The position numbers and the translations under genes were made by a program. 7,732 bases of DNA. It comes from an uncultured Chlorobiaceae bacterium. GTDB taxonomy: Bacteria > Bacteroidota > Chlorobiia > Chlorobiales > Chlorobiaceae. A model generated the notes under the pieces. The model searched no databases. It was not told the DNA's origin and saw only the letters and a list, made by a program, of their open reading frames with translations. Location: contig CAIYWF010000089.1 of the NCBI GenBank assembly GCA_903929845.1, forward strand, positions 1-7,732, given 5' to 3'. Position 1 is the first letter of the stretch. Each line of letters opens with the position of its first letter. Shown one piece after another: positions 1-7,330 of this stretch.

Positions 1-903
1 AACCTGTTGAAGATAAGCTCGCTCTGCGACGCTGTCAGGTGCGACATGGCCATGCTGATTCTTAAAAGCATTTTCAATACTACCTGGAATATGTTTGGCC
101 TTTCCATGGAAAATGAGTTCTGGCAAGAGGCAATCGCTACAGTAAAGCGCCTTCACCCGAACTTTATCTTTCTTGCTGAATCGTACTGGAACAAAGAGTG
201 GGAGCTCCAGCAACAAGGATTTGACTTTACCTACGACAAGCCATTTTACGATTATCTCAGCAACAGCGAGGTCGATATTGAAAAACTGACCGGTCATTTG
301 CTTGCTCCGTGGGATTACCAGGAACATCTTTGCCGATTTATAGAAAACCATGATGAGCCTCGGGCGGCTGAAAAATTGGGGCTGAATAACAAAGCCGCAG
401 CTCTTATATCACTCACCTCTCCAGGTATGCAACTTATCCATCAAGGGCAGATGGATGGTTTTCGGAAAAAAATTCCTGTACAACTTATCAGCCCGGCGAC
501 TGAACCCCGCGACCTGAAACTGACCGAGTTCTATAAACAACTCTTTTTACTTCAAAAAAGTACTCTCTTTCAAGAAGGTCGTATAGAATGGCTTGACCTG
601 AATACCTCGTACAAATCGCATTGTCTGGGATTTCGCCGATTCACAACTGAGGCCAATGCCTTTATTCTGGCAAATTTCAGCAACATGAGCATAAACCTTT
701 CATTCGGACACGCTGTGCTTGAAAACATCACCATCGAAGATCTCAAAATCCTCAGCACAGAACTCATAAACAAAACATGCGATATTACTTGTGCTGAAAT
801 GATGATCAAAATGATCCTATCACCTCATGAAGCAGTAGTTATAACATTCATAAAAAAGTCAATATCTAAAAAAGAACTCTCTCTTCAGGACAAGTCTGCT
901 TGA
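1..903 (+). CDS. GH13 alpha-amylase-family glycoside hydrolase, 5'-partial
   Basis: This is the C-terminal part of a retaining alpha-glucan hydrolase or transferase of family GH13. The reading frame is open from base 1, so the gene enters from the left and its true start is not here; the TTG at 7 lies inside the conserved core. Numbering codons from that TTG, all three catalytic positions are visible. Region II is AVRCDMAML with the nucleophile Asp at codon 13 (43-45). Region III is FLAESYW with the acid/base Glu at codon 58 (178-180). Region IV is ENHDEPR with the transition-state Asp at codon 116 (352-354). The usual region II Gly is Ala here. After the barrel comes a loop HQGQMDG, then a beta-rich C-terminal domain and a Lys/Ser-rich tail. 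The (beta/alpha)8 N-terminal half and region I are missing only because of the window edge. Substrate cannot be deduced; glycogen or maltodextrin metabolism is a guess. yjbQ follows after 25 nt. Confidence 0.9.
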   Translation, partial: NLLKISSLCDAVRCDMAMLILKSIFNTTWNMFGLSMENEFWQEAIATVKRLHPNFIFLAESYWNKEWELQQQGFDFTYDKPFYDYLSNSEVDIEKLTGHLLAPWDYQEHLCRFIENHDEPRAAEKLGLNNKAAALISLTSPGMQLIHQGQMDGFRKKIPVQLISPATEPRDLKLTEFYKQLFLLQKSTLFQEGRIEWLDLNTSYKSHCLGFRRFTTEANAFILANFSNMSINLSFGHAVLENITIEDLKILSTELINKTCDITCAEMMIKMILSPHEAVVITFIKKSISKKELSLQDKSA

Positions 904-928
904 GAAAAATTTTGACCTTGTTCATACC

Positions 929-1354
929 ATGCAAGTCTTTACACACACCATCACCGTACGAACCACAAGGCCGATTGAAATTATCGACATTAGCTCTGAG
1001 GTATCTGCATCTCTCTCATCAACAGGGCTCGATAGAGGGCAGATCACTGTCATAAGCCGTCATACAACCGCCTTTATCAATATCAATGAAAAAGAGGGGC
1101 GTCTTCTTGAAGATATGGAGACCTTTCTCAAACGACTTGTTCCCAAAGATGGCAACTACCTGCATAACCTCAATCCGATTGATGGTCGACACAATGCCCA
1201 CTCTCATCTGCTCGGGCTGTTTATGAACAGTTCAGAAACGATTCCTTTTTCAGAAGGGAAAATGCTGCTTGGGCAATGGCAGTCAGTTTTTTTTGTGGAA
1301 CTTGACGGGCCACGCGCAGAGAGAACTATTCTCCTGCAGATTTCAGGAATATAG
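929..1354 (+). CDS. yjbQ: YjbQ family protein (UPF0047; putative thiamine-phosphate synthase activity)
   Basis: This 141-residue protein has the family's normal length and conserved blocks. HTTA is at residues 45-48, followed by an INE stretch. The His-rich NAHSH is at 89-93, and the IPFSEGKMLLGQWQS block ends near 119. ELDGPR at 124-129 is followed by a closing beta strand. YjbQ proteins are small, probably trimeric, cytosolic and metal-binding through the conserved His residues. Databases label them secondary thiamine-phosphate synthase because of weak activity found in the family, but the true role is unsettled. The ATG at 929 places the first beta strand directly at the N-terminus, as in the family. 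There is no clear Shine-Dalgarno sequence before it. It lies 25 nt after the amylase stop and 80 nt before dxs, all on one strand. The identity is firm and the function is not. Confidence 0.88.
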   Translation: MQVFTHTITVRTTRPIEIIDISSEVSASLSSTGLDRGQITVISRHTTAFININEKEGRLLEDMETFLKRLVPKDGNYLHNLNPIDGRHNAHSHLLGLFMNSSETIPFSEGKMLLGQWQSVFFVELDGPRAERTILLQISGI

Positions 1355-1434
1355 GCAAGAGTGCATGCAAGGAACCGGGAAGGCTCAAGCATGGTTAATG
1401 TTATTATAAAAGTAACCTGAAGCCTTAAAATACG

Positions 1435-3366
1435 ATGCCCGACTCAATTCCTGTTCCCATTACTCAACAGACAACACTTCTCTCGGCAATCCATTCACCA
1501 GATGATCTCAAAAAGCTCTCTCTTGCTGAACTCCAGAGACTGGCTGATGAATGCCGCAGTGAGGTCATTGATCTTGTATCCGTCAATGGCGGCCATTTTG
1601 CTTCAAGCCTTGGCGTCGTCGAGCTGACCGTAGCGCTGCATCATGTTTACAGCACTCCCCGCGACAAAATTATATGGGATGTCGGCCACCAGGCCTACGT
1701 CCATAAAATCCTGACCGGAAGAAAAGAGAAGATGCAGACCAACCGGCAATACAACGGACTTGCCGGTTTTCCCAAGAGAACAGAAAGCCCTCATGACGCT
1801 TTTGGAGTCGGCCACGCATCAACCTCCATTTCCGCAGCAGCAGGAATTGCCACTGGAGCAAAGCTGGCCGGAAGTAATGAGAAGGTTATCGCCGTGATTG
1901 GGGACGGAAGCATGACCGGAGGCATGGCATTTGAGGCGATGAACCATCTCGGAGATCTGAAAAGTGATGTTCTTGTCATTCTCAACGACAACCAGATGGC
2001 CATCTCGCCAAGTACCGGCGGACTCAGAACCCATCTGATCAACATGACCTTCAGCAAGAGTTACAACAAGGCGCGGTCTCTGCTCTGGAAATCGATCTCC
2101 CTGGTCAACAATGAGCTTGGCGAGAAGGCAAAAACGGCCATTCGCAAACTTGAGGATGGGTTCAAGGCCGCATTAACACCGGGAGCATTTTTTGAGGCGC
2201 TCGGCCTGAGATATTTTGGGCCGATTGATGGTCACAACATGGAACAGCTCGTCAAGGCTCTCAAGGAGATGCAGGCGCTTCCCCACCCCAAACTGCTGCA
2301 TGTTAACACCACAAAAGGCAAAGGGTTCAAACCTGCTGAAGAGAACCAGAGCAAATGGCACGCACACAACGGCGGCTTCGATACCACAACCGGTAAAAAC
2401 CTCAAAACTGCTGACAGCTCGCTGCCACCGAAATACCAGGAGGTCTTTGGTGAGGCGCTGGTCGAACTTGCCCTTAAAGATACCCGGATTACCGCCATTA
2501 CCGCCGCCATGCCAAGCGGCACCTCGCTCGACCTCTTCCAGAACGCCCTGCCAAACCGTTTTTATGATGTCGGTATCGCGGAACCCCATGCCGTCACTTT
2601 TGCCGCAGGGCTGGCAACACAGGGGTTCAAGCCGGTCTTTGCGGTTTATTCGACCTTTCTCCAGCGCGCGTTTGACCAACTGATTCATGACGTGGCGCTG
2701 CAAAACCTGCACGTTGTCTTTGCCATTGACCGCGCCGGTCTTGTGGGCGAAGACGGCCCCACCCACCACGGAGCGTTCGACCTCTCTTATCTTCATGCTG
2801 TTCCAGGGCTTGTCATTATGGCGCCAGCAGATGAACAGGAGCTGCGCGATATGCTCTACACCGCGCTCTATGACGTGAAAGGCCCGGTTGCCATCCGATA
2901 TCCGAGAGGAAACGGTACAGGCATACCCTTGCGGAAAAACTTCACCTCTCTTCCCATCGGAAAAGCGGAGATTCTCCGTCAAGGGCAAGGGTTGGCTCTG
3001 CTCAGTATTGGAAACATGACCGGAAAGGCGCTGGAAGTAGCGGGCTTGCTGGAAAAAGAGGGCATTGAGGCTACCGTGGTCAATATGAGATTCCTCAAGC
3101 CACTCGACGCCGACATGATTGAGGAGCTGGCATCACGCTCAACCCATTTTGCTGTGATTGAGGAAAACAGCGCAATCGGCGGACTGGGCAGCAGCGTCAT
3201 CGACCACCTCAATGCCTCGGGGCAGCATCGCTCTGTGCTGAAAGTTGCGCTGCCAGATGCATTTGTGACCCATGGACATATCGACGACCTCTACAGGAGC
3301 ATCGGTTTCGACACCCCGACAATGGCAGCTCGAATAAGGCAATTTTACAATGAGGGCCAGAGATGA
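1435..3366 (+). CDS. dxs: 1-deoxy-D-xylulose-5-phosphate synthase
   Basis: Dxs condenses pyruvate (with loss of CO2) and glyceraldehyde 3-phosphate to DXP, using thiamine diphosphate and Mg2+. This is the entry step of the MEP isoprenoid pathway and also the source of DXP for the thiamine thiazole and, in some bacteria, pyridoxal phosphate. At 643 residues it is close to the roughly 620-640 usual for the family. The N-terminal domain has SSLGVVEL (57-64), DVGHQAYVHK (82-91), and the ThDP/Mg motif running from GDGSMTGG (156 on) to NDNQMAIS (184-191). The transketolase-like Pyr domain has DVGIAEPHA with the ThDP-activating Glu at 383, then DRAGLVGEDGPTHHGAFD (432 on) with the active-site His444. 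The C-terminal transketolase domain follows, from about residue 510. The ATG at 1435 fits the family N-terminus, though no Shine-Dalgarno is evident. In a phototroph the products would go to carotenoids, quinones and chlorophyll tails. The last 22 bp overlap the end of convergent pgpA. Confidence 0.97.
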   Translation: MPDSIPVPITQQTTLLSAIHSPDDLKKLSLAELQRLADECRSEVIDLVSVNGGHFASSLGVVELTVALHHVYSTPRDKIIWDVGHQAYVHKILTGRKEKMQTNRQYNGLAGFPKRTESPHDAFGVGHASTSISAAAGIATGAKLAGSNEKVIAVIGDGSMTGGMAFEAMNHLGDLKSDVLVILNDNQMAISPSTGGLRTHLINMTFSKSYNKARSLLWKSISLVNNELGEKAKTAIRKLEDGFKAALTPGAFFEALGLRYFGPIDGHNMEQLVKALKEMQALPHPKLLHVNTTKGKGFKPAEENQSKWHAHNGGFDTTTGKNLKTADSSLPPKYQEVFGEALVELALKDTRITAITAAMPSGTSLDLFQNALPNRFYDVGIAEPHAVTFAAGLATQGFKPVFAVYSTFLQRAFDQLIHDVALQNLHVVFAIDRAGLVGEDGPTHHGAFDLSYLHAVPGLVIMAPADEQELRDMLYTALYDVKGPVAIRYPRGNGTGIPLRKNFTSLPIGKAEILRQGQGLALLSIGNMTGKALEVAGLLEKEGIEATVVNMRFLKPLDADMIEELASRSTHFAVIEENSAIGGLGSSVIDHLNASGQHRSVLKVALPDAFVTHGHIDDLYRSIGFDTPTMAARIRQFYNEGQR

Positions 3367-3821
3367 AAAAACGCGAGCAAAACAAGCACCACCCTGACTG
3401 ATAGATTGGCAAACAACCCGGCAAGCAGATCATCAGCCATGATTCCCCAACCGCCCGGAAAACGCTGGACCGCATCGACAGGCCCCGGCTTTGCTATATC
3501 GAAAACGCGGAAAAAGGCAAGCGAGAGCAGAACAGGCAACCATCCACCAGGAAGAAAAGCAAGAGCCAGCCACTGACCGGCTAGCTCATCTATCGTCACA
3601 ATCGAGGGGTCATTACCGCACTCCTCCTCCATCAGCGTTCCTGACCAGACGCCAACAACACTGCAAAGAGCAACAAGGGAGAGCAGAAGGGGCGGCTCAT
3701 GCAGTATCGGAATGAAATAATAGCAGAGAACGGCCACAATGCTCGTCACCGTACCGGGAGCTACAGGAAAATAACCTATTCCGAAACAGGTAGAGAGAAT
3801 TTTTGCTGCAAGCCTCTTCAT
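3345..3821 (-). CDS. pgpA: phosphatidylglycerophosphatase A
   Basis: PgpA removes the phosphate from phosphatidylglycerophosphate to give phosphatidylglycerol at the cytoplasmic membrane. The protein is 158 residues from the chosen start, typical for the family. Signature blocks in order are FGIGYFPVAPGT (13-24), the acidic pair in DPSIVTIDELAG (71-82), RVFDIAKPGP (105-114), and PGGWGIMADDLLAG (122-135), with the Asp residues expected to bind Mg2+. Hydrophobic segments at about 28-40, 44-60, 85-103 and 139-153 fit an integral membrane protein. I chose the ATG at 3821 because the family starts only a few residues before the FGxG block and because it lies 4 nt after the pgsA stop, which suggests translational coupling. 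An in-frame start at 3875 would add 18 residues but overlap pgsA by 50 nt. A weak GAGAG lies just upstream of the preferred start. The 3' end overlaps dxs. Confidence 0.93.
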   Translation of the reverse strand: MKRLAAKILSTCFGIGYFPVAPGTVTSIVAVLCYYFIPILHEPPLLLSLVALCSVVGVWSGTLMEEECGNDPSIVTIDELAGQWLALAFLPGGWLPVLLSLAFFRVFDIAKPGPVDAVQRFPGGWGIMADDLLAGLFANLSVRVVLVLLAFFHLWPSL

Positions 3822-3825
3822 GCTC

Positions 3826-4437
3826 TCAGTGACCCTGAAGAGGCTTCTGAAAGTACGTGCTCCAATTGCTGACAAGGTATGAGATACCGGTATAAACGGT
3901 AAAAACAGTTACCACCAGCATGATAGAGTCCAGATAACCTGAAGCCAAAAAATGGCTGATCGTGAGCGACATACCTTTGCCAAAAAAAGCCGCCTCCCTC
4001 ATCAGAATGAGCGCCATAATCAGATAGACAAAGAGATTCTGCACCAGGGTTTTGTACTTCGCCTCAACACTGGTCACCACCGGCCTGTTTTTATATTCAG
4101 CATAAATCCGCAGCGCCGTCACCACAACATCCCTGACAACCACAAGAATCACCATCCAGAGCACCAGATAGCCCATCCAAACGTAGAGCAGAAACGCCGC
4201 AGTAATAAGCAATTTATCGGCAAGGGGATCAAGAAAAGCGCCAAGACGAGTCTCAACACCATATTTCCGGGCATGATAACCATCATAAAGATCCGTCAGG
4301 GAGGCTACCGTAAAAACAATGACACCAAACAGTTTGAGCCAGGGATCTGCTTGCAGTAACAACGCAACAAAAACAGGAACAAGCAGAATCCGCAATGCGG
4401 TCAACTGGTTTGGTATAGTCAGATACTCGTCTTTCAA
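3826..4437 (-). CDS. pgsA: CDP-diacylglycerol--glycerol-3-phosphate 3-phosphatidyltransferase
   Basis: PgsA transfers a phosphatidyl group from CDP-diacylglycerol to glycerol 3-phosphate, giving phosphatidylglycerophosphate, the committed step of anionic phospholipid synthesis in the inner membrane. The 203-residue protein carries a perfect CDP-alcohol phosphatidyltransferase signature, D-x2-D-G-x2-A-R-x8-G-x3-D-x3-D, with Asp at 49, 52, 70 and 74. The N-terminus IPNQLTALR (8-16) is the usual lead into the first membrane helix, and about six hydrophobic segments follow. The start is a TTG at 4437. An in-frame stop lies only four codons upstream (4450-4452), and no ATG or GTG occurs before the conserved N-terminus, so the TTG start is nearly forced. 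An AGGG lies 2 nt before it. mutS2 ends 117 nt upstream and pgpA, which uses the product, starts 4 nt downstream. Another CDP-alcohol transferase activity cannot be excluded by motif alone, but the neighbour favours PgsA. Confidence 0.93.
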   Translation of the reverse strand: MKDEYLTIPNQLTALRILLVPVFVALLLQADPWLKLFGVIVFTVASLTDLYDGYHARKYGVETRLGAFLDPLADKLLITAAFLLYVWMGYLVLWMVILVVVRDVVVTALRIYAEYKNRPVVTSVEAKYKTLVQNLFVYLIMALILMREAAFFGKGMSLTISHFLASGYLDSIMLVVTVFTVYTGISYLVSNWSTYFQKPLQGH

Positions 4438-4554
4438 GCCCTGCCGGATTTATACTATTATCACATCAAAAACGGGATGACCCCATATTTCGCAAGATAC
4501 AGTATTGCAACCTGTTTTTCAATGGCTCCGCACTGTCTGACAAAATAATGGTTA
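4438..4554 (-). other. mutS2-pgsA spacer
   Basis: This 117-nt gap separates the mutS2 stop from the pgsA TTG. It has an AT-rich stretch (4451-4470) just before pgsA, but I see no well-spaced -35/-10 pair and no GC-rich hairpin with a T run. Readthrough from mutS2 into pgsA-pgpA or a weak promoter of its own are both possible. Confidence 0.4.
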
Positions 4555-6936
4555 TTACTCAAGCTCGACAAAGGTCACCCCATCCCCGCCTTCACCCCAC
4601 TCACCAAGCCGAAAGCTCTTGACCGCCGGATGCTGCTGCAAACACTCCGCCGTTCTTTTGCGGAGCGAGCCGGTACCCTTGCCATGCAGAATCGTTGCTG
4701 CATAAATGCGGTTAAGGCGCATGGTGTCAAGGAATCTCTCGATTTTCAGGGTTGCCTCATCAGCGGTCAAGCCCCGCACATCAATTTTTGTTGATTCAAT
4801 CCCTGTCGTCATGGTTGACCAGAAGCTTTTCTGTTGATGCAGTTCGGGCTGTCGCAAACTCTTTTTTGTTTGCGTTTTTGAACTCTTCTCAAGATTTTTC
4901 AGCGCAGTGGTTAACCTGAAATTACCGCACAGCACCACCACACTCTCACCATGAACACTCTCAACCTCACCGGAGGTATTGGTATCGAGAATAGAGACAA
5001 GGTCGCCTGCACGGATGGTACGATCGACTTTGGCCGCAGCTTCAGCTCTGGCACGCAGAAGCGACTCACTCTTTTCGGCCTGCTGTTTTTTGATGCCAAG
5101 TTTTTTCCGTGCCTCATGCACCTTTTTATCGTCGGTTGGGGCCGCTTTAACCTCCTGCAGAATCTCCCGAATCTCCTGTCGGGCCTGCTCCAGCTCCTTC
5201 TGAAGCTCCCTCGATGCTCCAAGCTTGTGCGCCCGGCGCTTCTGCTCAAAGGCCGTCTCCGCCTTCTGTAATGAGAACTCCCTTTTCTCACTATCCGCCT
5301 TCTCCGCCTCAAGCTGCTGCTTCAGTATACGGTTTTCCTCAAAAAGGCGGCTCAGGTCATCAAGCATCCGATCGAGCCCGATGCGCTCGTGCAGCATAAA
5401 TCCCGACGCACGCTCCACCATTTTCCCCGGAAAACCCATCCGCTTCATCATGGCAAAGGCAAAACTGTTGCCGGGCAGCCCCTTGACAAACCTGAAGGTG
5501 GGCTGAAGCTCCGCCCGGTCAAACTCCATCGCGCCGTTTACCACACCCGCCCGTTCATGGGCATAAGCCTTCAACTCACCAAGGTGGGTGGTGACAATGG
5601 TCTTGGTGGTGCGACTGAGCAGCTCCTCAATCACCGCACGGGCAATGGCTCCCCCCTCCTCCACATCAGTACCGGCACAGAGTTCGTCAATCAATACCAG
5701 ATCGCGACTGCCAGCGCCATCAAGGATTGTCTTGATAGCGCCAAGATGGGAGCTGAAGGTGGAAAGGTCATTCTCAATAGACTGGTCATCACCAATCTCG
5801 ATAAAGATATCGCGGAAAAGGGGAAACACAGAACTCTCGCTGCAAGGGAGCAGATAGCCATGAACCAGCATACAGCAGAGGAGCCCGGCGCTCTTCATCG
5901 CCACCGACTTTCCGCCGGCGTTGGGGCCGGAGATCACCAGCACCCGATCCTCCTCATCCAGAATCAGCTCAAGAGGCTGCACCTCCTTTTGACGATGGGA
6001 AATCAGCAGCCAGGGATGGTACCCCTTCACAATGCGAAGCACCTGCCCTTCAGTGATGGAGGGCAGCACTGCATGAGTTTCAACCGCAAAGCGCGCCCGT
6101 CCATAGAGGGCATCAAAAGCCGACAGCAGAGTTTCATTGTGACGAAGATTGCCCAGCTCAAGCCGAATCTCCTCCGTCATCGCCTTCAAAATGCGCTCAA
6201 TCTCCCGCCGCTCGCTGATCTCCAGATCCTGAATGCGGTTACTGATCTCCAGCGTTTCAGCAGGCTCAATAAAAACCGTCTGCCCTGAGCCGGAGTAATC
6301 CTGGATATACCCGGCAATCTTGTACTTGTACTCCACCTTCAGCCCAAGCGTAAGACGGCCATTCTTGACAGCCACCCTCTCCTCCATCAGCCAGCCACTA
6401 TCCTGGGAACGACGAAGCAGCCGCTCCATTCTCCGGCGAATCAATTCACGACTGCTCAGCAACTCCCCGCGAATCATCATAAGAGCCTCACTCGCCGTAT
6501 CGCGCACCCTTCCCTGCTCATCAATAATCCGGCGAATCCCTGCCTGAAGAGATCTCTCAAGCCAGAGCTGCAGGGTAAAGTCATTGAGCAGCGGATAGAC
6601 CTCGCGATTGAGCGCCATAAACTTCCGCAACTGCACCGATGAAAAGAGGAGATGGTAAATATCCTGCAACTCCTCCGTCTCCAGATAGCTCCCCAGCAGC
6701 TCCAGCTTTTTCAACAGCGGACGAGTGTCGGGCAGATAGGAGAAGGGAAGCGCCATCCCCTCCTGAAGCAAATTGCGCAACTCAAGCAGCCGCTCAAGCT
6801 CCGCAACAAGCGCCAGCCGATCTCTTTGCGGGACGGCTGCAAGAAGCTGGTCGCGCCCCATCGCCGAGAGGCAGAGCTGAGCGGCGTAGTGGGCGACTTT
6901 GTCGAATTCGAGCTTTTTGAGGGTGGTGGGGTTCAT
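4555..6936 (-). CDS. mutS2: endonuclease MutS2
   Basis: MutS2 is a MutS-family ATPase without the mismatch-recognition domain. It has been linked to suppression of homologous recombination and, in Bacillus, to rescue of collided ribosomes. From the ATG at 6936 it has 793 residues (Bacillus MutS2 is about 785). In order: N-terminal MutS core and clamp helices (about 1-300); the ABC ATPase with Walker A GPNAGGKS (337-344), the signature region from about 385, and Walker B LVLIDE (Asp417, Glu418); TTHLGELK a little further on; a long charged coiled coil (about 515-635); a KOW-like beta segment with AGDLVSI; and a C-terminal Smr domain (718-793) with IDVRG, a variant of the usual LDLR motif, and HGKGTG (751-756). 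An upstream ATG at 7002 would add 22 residues, but the family begins just before the LKKLEFDK block, so 6936 is preferred. Neither start has a Shine-Dalgarno. The gene is intact. Confidence 0.95.
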   Translation of the reverse strand: MNPTTLKKLEFDKVAHYAAQLCLSAMGRDQLLAAVPQRDRLALVAELERLLELRNLLQEGMALPFSYLPDTRPLLKKLELLGSYLETEELQDIYHLLFSSVQLRKFMALNREVYPLLNDFTLQLWLERSLQAGIRRIIDEQGRVRDTASEALMMIRGELLSSRELIRRRMERLLRRSQDSGWLMEERVAVKNGRLTLGLKVEYKYKIAGYIQDYSGSGQTVFIEPAETLEISNRIQDLEISERREIERILKAMTEEIRLELGNLRHNETLLSAFDALYGRARFAVETHAVLPSITEGQVLRIVKGYHPWLLISHRQKEVQPLELILDEEDRVLVISGPNAGGKSVAMKSAGLLCCMLVHGYLLPCSESSVFPLFRDIFIEIGDDQSIENDLSTFSSHLGAIKTILDGAGSRDLVLIDELCAGTDVEEGGAIARAVIEELLSRTTKTIVTTHLGELKAYAHERAGVVNGAMEFDRAELQPTFRFVKGLPGNSFAFAMMKRMGFPGKMVERASGFMLHERIGLDRMLDDLSRLFEENRILKQQLEAEKADSEKREFSLQKAETAFEQKRRAHKLGASRELQKELEQARQEIREILQEVKAAPTDDKKVHEARKKLGIKKQQAEKSESLLRARAEAAAKVDRTIRAGDLVSILDTNTSGEVESVHGESVVVLCGNFRLTTALKNLEKSSKTQTKKSLRQPELHQQKSFWSTMTTGIESTKIDVRGLTADEATLKIERFLDTMRLNRIYAATILHGKGTGSLRKRTAECLQQHPAVKSFRLGEWGEGGDGVTFVELE

Positions 6937-7063
6937 GGAGGATCGAGGGCTGGCTGTTTTCTGGATATAGGGAACTGAGGCGAATAACAATTCATGGAGC
7001 ATCTACAAGCAATACTCTGAGATAAAATGTTTCGTGTTCATAGCCGGATACGGTCAAGCATAA

Positions 7064-7121
7064 TTGTCGAAAAACAGATGCTGCTGTCGAAATATCATAC
7101 ATAATCACGCTTCTTGTCGAA
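7064..7121 (-). repeat. three direct TTCGACA repeats upstream of mutS2
   Basis: The heptamer TTCGACA occurs three times on the minus strand, at 7115-7121, 7085-7091 and 7065-7071. Start-to-start distances are 30 and 20 bp, close to whole helical turns, so the copies would face the same side of the DNA. They lie 129-185 bp upstream of the preferred mutS2 start. The heptamer contains TCGACA, one base from a sigma-70 -35 hexamer. The first copy is followed after 15 nt by TATGAT (7094-7099), a fair -10 but with a short spacer. They may be regulator sites, promoter elements or chance. A fourth copy at 6900-6906 lies in mutS2 codons and is probably coincidence. Confidence 0.4.
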
Positions 7122-7311
7122 TTCTGTGCATTGGATGGTGACAGCATTTGACGGGCTCACGCATACGGGAACAGATTGGGCAACTCAAACAGCGTTCAGG
7201 CTCATGTATTTTCCCATTAATTCGGGTAGGAAAGGCAATGAACTCGATCACAATCCCTGTGAAAGTGTTCCAATTATAACTCCCATTCACTGCTATATTA
7301 CAATCAGACAT
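7105..7311 (-). CDS. possible small Cys-rich ORF downstream of the toxin gene
   Basis: This is an unrecognised 68-codon ORF starting at an ATG 25 nt past the toxin stop, with CAGGG just before it. The C-terminal half is rich in Cys and His (CLSCPIC, then KCCHH), which could suggest a small metal-binding protein. An ORF of 69 codons (7114-7323, TTG start) covers the same DNA on the other strand, so at most one is likely real. The length is within what chance allows in 400 nt of non-coding DNA. No family is recognised and no function is proposed. Confidence 0.2.
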   Translation of the reverse strand: MSDCNIAVNGSYNWNTFTGIVIEFIAFPTRINGKIHEPERCLSCPICSRMREPVKCCHHPMHRIRQEA

Positions 7312-7330
7312 TACCCTGTTTAATGGTAAC

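Noticed and set aside
1..45. Truncated amylase starting at the TTG at position 7
   Set aside because: The frame is open through base 1 and the TTG sits only 12 codons before the catalytic Asp, so the gene simply continues beyond the window rather than being broken.
1382..1410. dxs promoter with TATAAA at 1405-1410
   Set aside because: No acceptable -35 hexamer lies 16-18 nt upstream; a lone AT-rich box before a start codon is not enough.
2173..2988. Long open frame of 271 codons on the minus strand inside dxs
   Set aside because: It is antisense to the well-conserved ThDP and Pyr domains of dxs, matches no family I know, and arises from codon bias of the real gene.
3822..3875. 18-residue N-terminal extension of PgpA
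   Set aside because: It would overlap pgsA by 50 nt and extend past the usual family N-terminus; the ATG at 3821 fits better, though the extension is not formally excluded.
3952..4359. Open frame of 135 codons on the plus strand opposite pgsA
   Set aside because: Shadow of pgsA; the translation is rich in His/Asn/Lys without hydrophobic core pattern, while pgsA carries a perfect catalytic signature.
4544..4556. AT-only palindrome AATAA-TGG-TTATT at the mutS2 stop codon as a terminator
   Set aside because: The stem is five A/T pairs and no T run follows on the minus strand, so it is too weak to terminate.
5389..6288. Open frame of 299 codons on the plus strand inside mutS2
   Set aside because: It is antisense to the MutS2 ATPase core, which has intact Walker motifs; the translation has no domain-like pattern.
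6937..7002. 22-residue N-terminal extension of MutS2
   Set aside because: The family begins close to the LKKLEFDK block and the extension has no conserved pattern; neither start has a Shine-Dalgarno, so this rests on family length.
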